Below, in pieces: positions 24,901-34,585 of a stretch of DNA of 64,000 nt. Every line of letters starts with the position of its first letter. Position 1 is the stretch's first letter. Location: contig CM024187.1 in NCBI GenBank assembly GCA_013433145.1, forward strand, positions 8,397,326-8,461,325. Direction: 5' to 3'. This DNA is from Ascaris suum. Lineage: Eukaryota > Nematoda > Chromadorea > Rhabditida > Ascarididae. The position numbers were made by a program, and so were the translations under genes. A model generated the notes under the pieces. The model had not been told where the DNA came from, made no database searches, and saw only the letters and a program-made list of their open reading frames with translations.

Positions 24901-27900
24901 GCATTTTCCTTTCTAGCAATAAAGCTCATTTTATTGTATTTGTGATGGGAATTATACAAACCTATCTTCATGACCTACAAATGTTCGTTCATCACCTTCA
25001 TCCTTTCATTAGACTGCAATGTGAACTTGTTGAAATTGCACAAATCGAATTTCAGAGCAAAAGTTTTTAATACATCGAACAATGATGAGGGAATGAGAAA
25101 GGTCTGAAATCTGCCCTTGAAAACTTATATTCCAATGTTTATTCCACTGCTAGTTTTCCAACAATACAGTACTTTGGAAGTGATGCTACAATGACCTCAA
25201 AATGAGCTACCAGATCGGAAAGCATGAACGGATTCGTTACCGTGTTTAATAAAATGAAATAGAACTTGGACGTTATTTCCTTGTTGAATATTTTAACGAT
25301 TAAATCTGATAACGCTGTGTTGACCGTATTCTTGTTCCATAAATTCTGATTCATGCATTCGTTACATTGGTGGTCAGCCAGTCGTTGACTCCAGACATGC
25401 CAGTACTTTAAGCGTTTATATTGATTCGAATTTAACGTTCGAGTAGCAACGCTTACTGTAGATCCCGTTTTCTTCCCCAAGTCCATCAAACCAACCACAT
25501 TTCTACCTCTGCAGATGATTTCACAGCCTATGTCAGAGCTATTACTCAAGTATGCCCTGGAAGTAAGGCAATCCCCAAATAAAAGCGATTGTGTTAGAGT
25601 TGAGAAAGTTCAGAATTATTTAACTTCATTTGACTTCAAGGAATGCAAACTTTTGAGGTCACGTTAGGCTGAGTCGATTGCAGAAAATGTCATCTGTTAC
25701 TCTGAAAATTTGCATAATAAAGTTTGATGTGTCCACACTGTTCAACATTTTGCTCGGTTTTACCCTCTGGACAACTGCGATTGTTTCACACCTCCGTGCA
25801 GCATTCACCGATATCCTTTCGAAATCTACAGACGACGTTAGAGAACATCCTATTGCTAAATCAGATAATTAACGCCGGGAACCTCCTATCAGGAATTTTA
25901 TCAGTTTAGGGTGTTGCTTCCTCTAAACGGTGATTTTAATAAACTGCGCAGTCATTTTATCATGTCTTAGTGTACCTTTCGACTTTCACCTCCGCCTTCT
26001 CATAACAAGCCTTGCTCACCTCCCATCCCCCCCCCCCTCCTTCCCTCTGTCCTGTCACAATTATGGCTTTGGATATTTGTTTATATTTAACCAACATTCA
26101 GATTATGTTTAGCACGATCGTAGGCTTGATTCGCGAACATTTGCTTCGATGCTTTACGCTTCAACGCACTCTACTTCTTAATGACAGTTTTGGTTCTTCT
26201 ACGAGCACTTGCAAAAGTTCTTTTTGAAACGTCTGCGTGGGTCTGCATACGCGTATTTTTCATTTGCGTCAGTAAACGTTCAGTGAGGAGTCCTCTATTC
26301 TCAGAGGAAATACAATCAATAATTCATAGTCATTTTGTGCCAAAGTACGCCTCTCTTGTGGCTAAATCCTTCTAAACGAAAGAAGTTTTTGGTCAGAACC
26401 TTTTTTCAAATGACTACTTTATAGTACTAATGATCAAATGTTGACGTTTTCCGCATAAATTTATTTACGTTCTTTAGTCACAGTGAGAAGATCACACTAA
26501 ATTCTCATTTTGAATCTAGTTATTGAAGGAATTCGTGGTCGGTCTTTCTGTGATTTCGCGAGGCACAAACACCGAGAAGTTGGAATGGATATTTGATCTC
26601 TACGATATAAATAAAAAGGGCTGCATAAGGCAAACGGAGCTTATGCTTGTCGTGCAATCGATATATGAACTGCTTGGTCGACATACCAATCCGCCGATCA
26701 GCAAGCGCGCGATCGTTGATCACGTTGTTGACGTTTTCAAGGTAATTCCGTAAACATTTGCGTGTCTGATGGCAACACTTGCTAATAATTTATGCTATCC
26801 ATTTTCGGTGGCACTTGCTTTCATTGATCTCCATCTGCTTTCATATATAAAATCGTCTCACTTTAATTGGAAGTCGCAGATCTTGAAGAATCTCACCCTT
26901 CGCCTGAGACATCATGAGTCATTTAACTTCGGTATAAACAATAAGAGTTAATGACCAAAGCGTTCTTCATGCGGATAACGCCGCAATCTCAGCAAACATC
27001 AAAGTCTGTTTCGATCAGCAGTTGCCTTAGCTACATTTCGTTGAAGCTTGTATAGGCGCAAAGCGACAAACAGAAGAGATCGAAACGATTTAGTAGATTT
27101 AACAGCTGTCGTTTCTCCCACTCCTCAATCTCTACATAATTGGAGGTCGCTGGAAAGTCTAAGATCGACTGAAAAGATGTGTCTTTAACAAAAAACCGGC
27201 GGAGAAATTTCCTGTGACAACGCATTTTTTCATTAGTCCTAAACCCGCTATCAGCCGTGGTGGTCAAGTGAATAAGAGCTTAGCAACGAGAGCTCTTACT
27301 GGAGAATATTGGAATTGGAATTCTAGTCGGAAAACTGCAGAAGATTTGTGCTACTCACTCTGTGTGTGCAGCATTTGCACTAAGTCCATGCAACAAGTGA
27401 ATAAATATTAAATCATTTTTGGCATATAATGCGGGAGCGATTGTCCTAAAGAAGCAGCATTACTTGACTGCTAAGTTACCTCAGGTTACAAGAGATCATT
27501 GGATACTTCATGCATCGTTTTCGTAACCTCCAATACTGCAGTTCCTCTTGGTGAGATAATCTGAGTTTAAATAATCGCCCGAATTGCTTTCACCCTTTCC
27601 CCTGAATAATTCATAATTACGCAGCGTCACTCTTCGATGTTTTCAGCATTTTTTTTTTTCATTTTGCACTAACGGAAATGATGCCTCAGAAGTCTACCTA
27701 GATGGCAGTAACCAACCGATGACGTGACCATTTATCGCGTCACATCTCAATTGTCACCACTGTTGAAGCCTTCTTAAAACAGTTCAACGACGTTACTTCA
27801 AGAATTATTGTGATCCGCCGGAAATATTGACGGAAAATTCCCATTTTATACGACCATAATTCACTAGAGCATTTTGTTTTGATATTACGTTTAACGTTAT

Positions 27901-28105
27901 CACACTGAGTTGTTAACATTTATTATGCAAAGCGAACGAGATGAACGAAACCGAAATTCGAAAATTTCATGAGTCAGTTCGTTTTTCATTTCAGAAAATG
28001 GACAAAAACGACGATGGGATCGTGACGAGGCAAGAATTTGTGGAAATCTGCAAAAACAACAAGTTACTCTGTGACTCGTTGAAACTATTCGACACTCGCT
28101 TATGA
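12926..28105 (+). CDS. KChIP-like neuronal calcium sensor (EF-hand protein)
   Basis: A calcium sensor of the NCS/KChIP family. Relatives bind the N-terminus of Kv4-type potassium channels in the cytosol and tune their traffic and inactivation. Coding exons are 12926-12977, 23846-23967, 24464-24604, 26529-26741 and 27995-28105. All join in phase and give 212 residues. The N-terminus is proline- and tyrosine-rich with an acidic patch (DDPDDEPPP), then RYRPQSIANI and FTKREIQIMYRAFKQ, the KChIP-type helix. EF1 is degenerate with CPCG (about 60-63). EF2 (95-106) has Asp at loop positions 1, 3 and 5 and Glu at 12. EF3 (131-142) has Lys at position 5. EF4 (179-190) is canonical. The N-terminus lacks MGxxxS, so this form is not myristoylated. 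Other 5' exons may exist. The family assignment is secure; the first exon is less so. Confidence 0.92.
14411..14441 (+). CDS. Small exon in the nested exon cluster
   Basis: Strong acceptor (gtctttactctag) and perfect donor (GCTCG|gtgagt). In phase 0 it reads IYRTNVEDML and leaves in phase 1. That would continue into the next block as NVVDRFMKTAKKIFRDICI, ending at a TGA. A second reading, entering in phase 1 and leaving in phase 2, is LSHKCRGYA and leads into the ECGGSFYEDSEKNF frame. Both chains are internally consistent. Confidence 0.38.
14611..14719 (+). CDS. Exon in the nested cluster
   Basis: Acceptor gccttgcttag, donor GTTGAG|gtaaaa. The long frame starts ECGGSFYEDSEKNFSRHLYL, ends TCLTMSDVE and leaves in phase 0, matching the exon at 14804. 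A competing frame from the preceding small exon reads NVVDRFMKTAKKIF and stops inside the block. The donor favours the longer frame. Confidence 0.4.
14804..14942 (+). CDS. Exon in the nested cluster
   Basis: Acceptor gttgtttacag and donor CTTCT|gtcagt, the same donor type as KChIP exons 1 and 2. It enters in phase 0 and leaves in phase 1. The peptide has a helical stretch (RLMALIRAVARFQKNDIFDE) followed by an aromatic segment (SYYNFFSAF). No family is recognised. Confidence 0.4.
15280..15429 (+). CDS. Cysteine-containing exon in the nested cluster
   Basis: Acceptor cacttcttacag; enters in phase 1, completing a TGC codon from the preceding exon. Key segments are QYQRCCCSEVHKVR and DPCAYSRKCAPKA. 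A gtgatt donor in phase 1 links it to the exon at 16066. If that donor is not used, the frame continues to a TGA at 15519-15521. The cysteine-rich centre suggests a secreted or membrane protein, but no signal peptide was found upstream. Confidence 0.38.
15856..15899. repeat. Two-copy tandem duplication, 21-bp unit
   Basis: Two identical copies of aaagatgatcctgtgctgtt plus one base, at 15856-15876 and 15879-15899, separated by two bases. It lies between two exon-like blocks and looks like a recent replication slippage. Confidence 0.9.
16066..16283 (+). CDS. Terminal exon of the nested cluster
   Basis: Follows a long pyrimidine tract and acceptor aattcatag, enters in phase 1 and runs 71 codons to TAA. 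It contains VVVESIGAVENISSTVFWAY, RSYGEQDIETVEKSILF and ends in an acidic tail. About 65 percent of codons start with a purine, strong for this window. The function is unknown. The block and its neighbours lie on the same strand inside a KChIP intron, so this is either a nested gene or a separate gene whose 5' end I have misplaced. Confidence 0.42.
17280..17640. repeat. ACCGAA/TTCGGT-rich dispersed repeat, copy 1
   Basis: Dense with ACCGAA, TTCGGT, CCGAAG and GACGAAAATTT words, and contains the segment cagtgatgggaaccgatc. Related degenerate copies occur near 20.1 kb and 63.7 kb. The three share gacgaaaattt and gttactgaccgaa-like words but differ in order, as expected of an old, palindromic, non-coding interspersed element. 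Confidence 0.5.
17641..18480. mobile_element. Possible decayed coding element in the KChIP intron
   Basis: The + strand here becomes purine-rich inside an otherwise T-rich intron. Several short frames in different phases look coded: LEEQIEKETLESRSTEGIEC, then SSPMEVTGISHGNESQYKHR, then SQIIHHLKALRLRANNSRA. In the last, roughly three quarters of codons start with a purine. Frames interrupted this way suggest a frameshifted gag-like or other transposon remnant. No transposase, reverse transcriptase or terminal repeat was recognised, so an old pseudogene is also possible. Confidence 0.33.
20080..20230. repeat. ACCGAA-type dispersed repeat, copy 2
   Basis: Contains agccgaaaacgtttcgg, an imperfect inverted repeat, and gacgaaaatttccg, shared with the copy at 17.3 kb. 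Non-coding in all frames. Confidence 0.42.
23846..23967 (+). CDS. KChIP gene, exon 2
   Basis: Acceptor gttttttaag (AAG, not CAG) and donor gtcagt. Enters in phase 1 and ends in phase 0. It encodes the acidic-proline tail, RYRPQSIANICAITKF and the helix TKREIQIMYRAFKQ, which aligns with the KChIP segment before EF1. A misleading ATG at the first base of the exon is out of frame. Confidence 0.9.
24464..24604 (+). CDS. KChIP gene, exon 3 (EF1 and first part of EF2)
   Basis: Acceptor gaatagtttcag, donor gtgagt, phase 0 at both ends, 47 codons. It starts GCPCGTIMLQQF, the non-binding EF1 with the CP motif, continues IYAQFFPQGN and YAEYVFRTF, and ends within the EF2 loop, DRDEDGMISFE. The last loop residue comes from the next exon. 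Confidence 0.93.
25139..25549 (-). pseudogene. Antisense 136-codon frame inside a KChIP intron
   Basis: Open on the - strand for 136 codons, with about 60 percent purine-first codons. It includes RNVVGLMDLGKKTGSTVSVA and LSDLIVKIFNKEITSKFYF. A stretch near 25450-25500 resembles one near 55690-55740 (gtagatcc and aagtc-at-aa-cc words), where the - strand reads VGFIDL followed by TGST. Frames this long are expected a few times by chance in AT-rich DNA, but the bias and shared motif point to an old dispersed coding element. No family is recognised. Confidence 0.25.
26529..26741 (+). CDS. KChIP gene, exon 4 (end of EF2, EF3)
   Basis: Placed at the acceptor attgaag so that the EF2 loop has exactly 12 residues with Glu at position 12 (ISFE then EFVVGLS). 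An alternative acceptor, gaatctag at 26519, is also in frame and would insert Leu-Leu-Lys there, displacing the loop Glu. The exon continues SRGTNTEKLEWIFDLYDINK, the EF3 loop DINKKGCIRQTE and the helix leading to DHVVDVFK. Donor gtaatt, phase 0. Confidence 0.9.
27995..28105 (+). CDS. KChIP gene, last exon (EF4 and C-terminus)
   Basis: Acceptor gtttttcatttcag. Reads KMDKNDDGIVTRQEFVEICK, a canonical EF4 with Asp/Asn/Asp at loop positions 1, 3 and 5, Gly at 6 and Glu at 12. It ends SLKLFDTRL then TGA. The C-terminal helix (LKLF) matches the position of the SLQLF motif of vertebrate KChIPs. Confidence 0.94.
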   Translation, partial: KMDKNDDGIVTRQEFVEICKNNKLLCDSLKLFDTRL

Positions 28106-28560
28106 TTATTAAAATTGTTGCACTTTTATATTTCTCAGCGAAGTAGTTCATTCCTCCGCTCTTTCTCGCCGATTCAAAAACACTCATTGTTGAATGAATG
28201 CTTAAGTGGGAATATTCATTGCATTCATGGCTTTCTTTCAATGCTCAAACTTTAATAAGACTAGCATCAATAAGCAAAAATAACTTGAAACGGCAACAAA
28301 CAATAACCGATATCTTTCATCAACGCTCACTTCGTTTTTTGAAATGACGCCTAAAGGACTCAATGTTTGCTTATAAAATGCCTCTTATAAGACATTTCAC
28401 TTTTATGTATATTGTTCTGAATAATGTGAATGTGATTTTCTTAAAGTGTTCTTGATTAGCGTATTCAAATTTCTTCTTGTTTATTGTTTTGCCAGTGTAT
28501 ATAAAACAGCTCCAACGCTTCAGATACCAGTACCTCGAGACAGCAGCTACAGTGTGACTA

Positions 28561-28566
28561 AATAAA
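28561..28566 (+). terminator. Candidate polyA signal of the KChIP gene
   Basis: AATAAA about 455 bp after the KChIP stop codon. Nothing closer matches the canonical hexamer (an AATAAG lies near 28252), so the 3' UTR is either about 470 bases long or uses a variant signal. Confidence 0.4.
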
Positions 28567-28599
28567 CCATCCCAAAGAACAGCACGCGGTGCCTACAAA

Positions 28600-31500
28600 C
28601 GGCACTAACCAACGCTGCCAAAAAACTTTCAATTTTTTTCAGCAAGCTATTGTTCGTTTTTAGAACCCCACTTGTCTTCTAATTATGAACTCTGGCAAGC
28701 ATCACACTTGTATATGCACAAATTGGGCTGCATTTGCTCTTTCGATTGTTTGTTTATTATTAGTATACTGCATAAACGTCGTTAATGACTCCTGCAGTAT
28801 GCTACCACTCACTCAACATTAGATATGGTTGCTTCCCTAAAGCGACGACTACAGAAAAAGCCGGTTCAGTTAGTACTAGTGACGCACAATTTTTTGTAGC
28901 AACAAGCTAGCACATCTTATCTCATCGGTAGAGGGAAATGACGATAACAGCGGTGCTCCAACAGCAATTCCACTCCTGTCATTCCTCCTCGAAATCGTTG
29001 ATGACGGTCGTTAATTCTGGTTGCCACTGCTGTGCGGAGATACCGAACTCATATTATTCCCAAGAATGCCTTTGACATTACTCGAGAATTTTCGAACTGT
29101 GGCGATTTATGAGCCCACCTCTCCCTACCAACAGAAATTGCTGTATAAGCGACACTCCCACCTTCTTGTCCGGGGAGAGAAAAGACGGAGTTTGAACAGA
29201 TGGTGACCGAAAGGCGTGAAGCTTAGCCGTTCCGTCGAGAGAATACGTGAACGACCTGTTCCACTTCATACACTCACTAAAGAAAAAACAGCAATGGATA
29301 AAGTGCTCGTTGTGCCGAATAAGTGAAACACGAAGGTGCTCCAGAAGCACAAACAAACCTATCGGGTGCCGCCGCCCTGTTTAGAGGAAACTGTGGCATA
29401 TGTGTCAGCGGCAAAAACACGTGAAATGGGGAATAAATTTTTAGGTGGCAAAGTTGAGCTGGGTGGGACTCCAAGAAATTACATGGTCGTGATACCAAAT
29501 AGGACAAGTAAAGTAATGAATGAAAAAAATTGATTCACAGCTATTTTCTGGGAGTACTCCTGACATTTTAGCCCTGTAGACGTCCCCAACTGTCTCCAGA
29601 CCTTGTAAATGAACGACTCCAATCATCAACGACATGAGGAAAAAGCCAGCAACCTTGCACAAACTGAGCTGTAAACAAGTAAACATTATAACTTCACGAT
29701 TCAACAAAACAAAGAACAACGAGTAAGATGACACACCTTTCAACCATGACACCTTTAAAACAGTGGGTGAGATCGAACGGATCAGTCGTTCAATTATTTC
29801 AGCCACAGCAAAATTAAAACTGCAAACATTCGATGCTGCAAACGTTATAAAATAAAAGAAAATCAAAAAGTAAACAAGATGCAGAATGCAACAGAACATT
29901 CATGAAATGAACGATTGCCTCTTTCCCCTTTTTGTCCTCCAGGCGTACAAAGATCACATTCACAAAACAAAACCATCCATCATACCATCTCAAAGAAGAC
30001 GGCTGTTCGTCTCAGCCATCAACTTATTTCAGGTTTACGATGATTATAAAATAATGAGTTTTGCACAGAGAAAGGATAGAAAGGGGAAAGTGATAACAAC
30101 TTGCAAGCAATGAATGAACCACGTACTGTTCGCAGTGAAGCGAATATGTTGGTCGTTCAACAATTCCATGCAGAAAAACGGTACGAAACAGACAAAAATT
30201 TAATACAGCATTATCAATAAAACCTAAAGAAGAGATTTTTCGAAAGAGACATTTTCAAAGTGGTAGGTGAACCATCTATTCTCCTTCAAGAAACGAAAAG
30301 ATTAATCTTTGAACATGGCGACAACGGCATTCCAATGGGAAGTGCCACGATTCTATGCCATGGAGCAACATTTCAAACAAATACCGACGATATATGAACG
30401 ATCAAAGCACAACGCTGAAAATTCAGCGATTTTCAACGTTGTGCTCCTCAAAATATTGAGATGTTCACTCACTCTCTCTCTCAAAAAAAAGAAAAAGAAA
30501 TTAGAGTGGACATTTTAAAATTGATGCCAGAAAAGCGATGATGGAGTCTTAAAACGAAGAAAGAACTTCTGTTCCGAAGAAATAAAACTTTCCAGCATAC
30601 TACTGCGCAACAAAAACTGCGTCGCCTGTATACGATAATACGAGTCGACCCGTTCCCAAGCCCGAAGAAACAAACTCTCCGTTGTGTAAAAGACGCACCC
30701 GTTACAGAATGCCGCTCCAAACAACAGCTAGATATAAGTAGTGAAAAGATGAGAGTGAGGTGAGATAGGATAGAACAGAAATTGGTGAATCAAGAGAGCT
30801 CACTGAGAAGGAAAAGAGAAGCCTAATACATTTCATGTGAAAACGAGTACTCAGCTATTCTGCCAGAACATTTCGAAAATGATAAAACTATTACACAAAT
30901 GATCGTCTACATCATTCTTAGTCCCATCCCCATTCCCCCTTCCCTCCTCACGGTAGTGATGTAGGCATATGTGGTGGTGTATATCAAATCCTTTGTTATA
31001 AAGTTGGATATGACAAAAGATAACAGTGACTTTTTCAATAATACATGTTAACCAAACGCTCATGGATAATATTCCTTCCAAGCAAGCGTTGCAACAATGG
31101 TTTGCAGGTCATCTGGACAATTCGAGAACAACCCCGCCACCCTTTTGACTATGAATTTGTTCCCTTTGCACTTTTGAAATTCTACAGGCCACTGCTGCCA
31201 TTTCAAAAGCAAAGTTCGAGCTGTTGAAGTAATCGCCGCATCATTAGCCAGTTCCACTAAGAACATTATCGTCTGCCATATTCAGTTCTCAAGCGGTTGC
31301 CGCCTAGCTGTGTTGTTCCTGATGATCAACTTTGCCGACCCATGGAGTTCTTAAGTGAAGCTTTTCTGAAGTTCTTTTTCTTCATTTCCAGGAAATGCTT
31401 CGCAGCAATCGAGCGCACAGCTTGAGCTCTAGCATGCAGGTAACAGAAGCGACAGTCCTAGGACAAAAAAAAAAGATTTCTCAAGAGAAACTATAAACTG

Positions 31501-32868
31501 CCAAACCGGCCAACTCTGTCAACCCGTCGACATAGTTGAGAAAATGCTTAGGAGATGCTTGAGACTCGCGCATTCAAATATGACTGGTGCATGACGCAAA
31601 TGGTACTTTTTGGCCAAACCCATCCTGTTTCTTACACATATTTTGCTTTCTCCAAAAGTGAACGTCGTCACTCTTGCAAACCAGGCATGATGACGTTTAA
31701 CGATTATAATACAAAGCACAGCTTCAGGATTATTAGCTTACAGAGCTGCCTCCCTCCCTCCCGCTCTCCCTCCTCCCACTCAGCCATACTCGTTCACAAA
31801 ACATATCACTTTCACAAAACTAACACTCTCATCTCGTTACCCTCTCCCCTGACCGTTTAAGACTTTTTATCACCTGCTGTCTACACTCTGTGCAGATCAC
31901 CTCTGTCTGCTCTTATTTTTCATCCTTTTTTATACCTGCATATGTACGCACACATACACACATAAAAACATCTAATGCTGTATGGCTCTGCACCATTCAT
32001 TTTTCTACCAATGCATTTAAAAATGGTGCCGTTTTTACATCTTTCCTTGTTTTTCTGTTGCATACAAGACATGGTCTCTGTTCAAGTCGTTGTATGCGTT
32101 CCTCTTTCAATAAGATGCCTCCGCAATGCCAACAGAGCGCGTCAAGTGAGTCGTTTGAGTTCAACAGCGTGCCATAGCTAGGCTTCGAACACTAAGCTCC
32201 CCTCCCCAGTAGAGATTATTACTGTGAGAGCAAATGACAAACTTTGCACCGAAAAATTCGGCTGTTCATTATCATCATTCCCATTAAATCATTCGTTCAG
32301 CCTACTCTCTGTTTCGGGATAGCCCTTGCGCCTCTACTACACGATATATGAAGTTTTTTAAAAATCTAAAATTGCCAGATGAAAAAACATCCTCAGGGAC
32401 AAAAAGCAGAACAGACGGAAAACACACAACAGTGGAAAATGAATGACAACGGTTATGTCCTACAAAGTTCATAAGCTGTATACATTAGAATATAAGAGAT
32501 ACCGATGAATTATTTCCACAAGCAGAACAGCGACACTGCTATGTCGTATCCATGAGAAGACGAGTTATATCCATAAGCTGTCTCCATAGGTTAGCAGTAT
32601 CCAGAATCACAGCTCATTTGCGAAGCTCATACGCACTCTCAACCGAGCCACGGGAATCGTCGTCCCCTTCACACTTCAAAGCATTTTGCTCAAGAGGAAC
32701 AACAGAACTTACTCTATGCAGATGTCCCTTTTCCAGAAAAATCCAAATTTACTTACGTAGTCACGCGGCACTAACGAGAATTCAGAACCCACTTTAGTGC
32801 TATTGCATCAGTGGCACCAACAAAAACAAAAAGCAAGAGAGAAAACAAAACAATGCAAAAATTGCCCA
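28600..32868. other. A-rich stretch without a supportable gene
   Basis: The + strand becomes A-rich here, as expected for introns transcribed from the - strand. The - strand shows exon-like blocks near 28.95-29.05 kb, 29.6 kb (hydrophobic, KVAGFFLMSLMIGVVHLQG after tgtttacag) and 31.1-31.25 kb, but they do not link into a chain. No family was recognised. Confidence 0.4.
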
Positions 32869-32998
32869 CTTTGTCAACGTTAAGGCGTGATCGTGTCGAG
32901 CGTGGTTTGTTCCGCACTTTTGATTTGCGCGACTTCCTTGTCTTTCGGCTGCTTGTCCAGTCATCATCATCGTCTGGTAAAGTATGCCGTGAGTCGTC
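32869..32998 (-). CDS. Candidate acidic/basic exon on the - strand
   Basis: On the - strand after acceptor ggcagttcag the phase-0 frame reads DDSRHTLPDDDDDW, then a run rich in Arg, Lys and Ser (SSRKTRKSRKSKVRNKPRS). Donor candidates are gttgac and gtgggc. The Asp codons mix GAC and GAT, as expected of selected coding sequence, and purine-first bias is higher than in the opposite frame. The + strand has a competing frame ending at a gtaaag donor. The composition suggests a disordered linker or nuclear signal. Confidence 0.33.
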
Positions 32999-34472
32999 CT
33001 GAACTGCCTACTACTAGCATGAACAAACTGTTTTATTCATAATACACAGTACCCGTTTGTAAACTCGAGTTTATGGCATTCGCAGCTTTTGAAAACGGAC
33101 GTATGTTCGGCGAAGGCCTTGCAAGGAGGGAGTGTATATCGTTGCAAACTTCGAAACGACCTATATGTAACCTAAGAAGACGAAAAGGACGAATGCTTCG
33201 AAGCAAAATTATTGAGCAGGCCTGTGTTCAGCACAAGCTTCATGGCGGCGTTTAAATTGCTCTTACTTTTCAAATTCGTCAGCTATTCTCCAAATTCAGC
33301 GAGACGACACGTCGGTCAACGGATTCAATGAAAGCCAATTGAGGACGAAGCGCGTCAATCAAGACTAAGTAACTTTTTCGTAATTTTCCGAGAAAAAAGT
33401 GCTTTGAGAGGAGGAGGTGATATATGAGAAGAGATGGACTGGAATTATAAAGTGGAAGCTCGTTTCAAACTTGATCTTATCCTACCAAAAGATATGAAAT
33501 GAAAAAGGTGATGATTTCAAACACATCCTCTCCCTCCCCACAAACAGAATATGCGCCATTTTGCAGCACTATTCTCAAACATGTATAATAAAGAAGAAAG
33601 TCACGGTCAATTTTTTTTGAAGGCTTCGAGCTGCCCTGCACCTCATACATCTTTGGATGATGGAAACTAAGACTTTTTGGAGGTACTAATAGGGCTTTAG
33701 GTTACTTGTATTCAGAAATCTTTGGCAAAATGCATATGATATCCCAAAGTTGTGACGAAAGTCATCCTTTAGAGTTTTATGATGGAGAAAATTACTCCTC
33801 GAAAAGTTTAGAAGTAGAAAGTGTACATCCTAGGCCATGAAACAAATCGCCAGGGATCACAACACTGCCAAGCCGTCAAACAAATTAAAGTCGCAGAAGA
33901 TCACCGCATCCTAAGGTGGGATAATTATTATACTGCAATGAGAGAGGGGATTTCTCTACAAATGTGTGCCACAGTAAACGGGCGAAAGAAATCAGCACAA
34001 GCAGGTACAATGAGGAAGATGGGGGGGCGGGGTGGAGAGAGAGATGGTATTGGCTACAAAGCCATTACAACAACGATTTCTTCCGCACGATCAATCAAAA
34101 CTGCAGAAAGACATGGGGGAGGGGAGGAGGGGGGGGGGGGAAGGAAATCCTGCAGGTCAAACTAGGTAGAGTCGACGAACTACTACCCTACGGGACTCAC
34201 AATAACACATTTTTTTCAGGTCACAGACAACCAGAAATAACAAGTGTGTGATCAGCTACTGAGACTGAACACTGACTATTGAAAACAAACGTTAGTGCAA
34301 TTTTCAACAATGTAAGGAACTAGCATTCAAACTGCGATCAAGCGATAAAATAGCGTCAAAAGCAAGTCAAAAAAAAAGCATCGAACACGATCCGATGTCC
34401 ATACCACGGCACTAACAACTTTCATGAGACGTGCCCGCGGAAAATAAAACATAAAAGCAGCATTAAAGTGAC

Positions 34473-34585
34473 CAACATCGGATCGATCCACGTCGCTGTC
34501 TCTTCCTAGTGAATCGCGAAGTCGACCCGTTGAGCTTGACCCCTTCAGCGAGCATACATAATTCGCTAGCCGACGTCGTGCGACC
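34473..34585 (-). CDS. Candidate exon on the - strand
   Basis: After acceptor aatgttttcag on the - strand, two frames stay open to a gtcact donor: RRRLANYVCSLKGSSSTGRL, and TSASELCMLAEGVKLNGSTS. The second matches the strong acceptor in phase 0; the first would fit the acidic exon at 32.9 kb only through a weak gtggat donor. It may belong to the same - strand gene as that exon. Confidence 0.28.

Noticed and set aside
29441..29899. 152-codon - strand frame, the longest non-repeat single frame apart from low-complexity ones
   Set aside because: Hydrophobic and low in purine-first codons outside a short central part, with no start context; consistent with AT-rich chance sequence. The short hydrophobic exon-like part is only mentioned.
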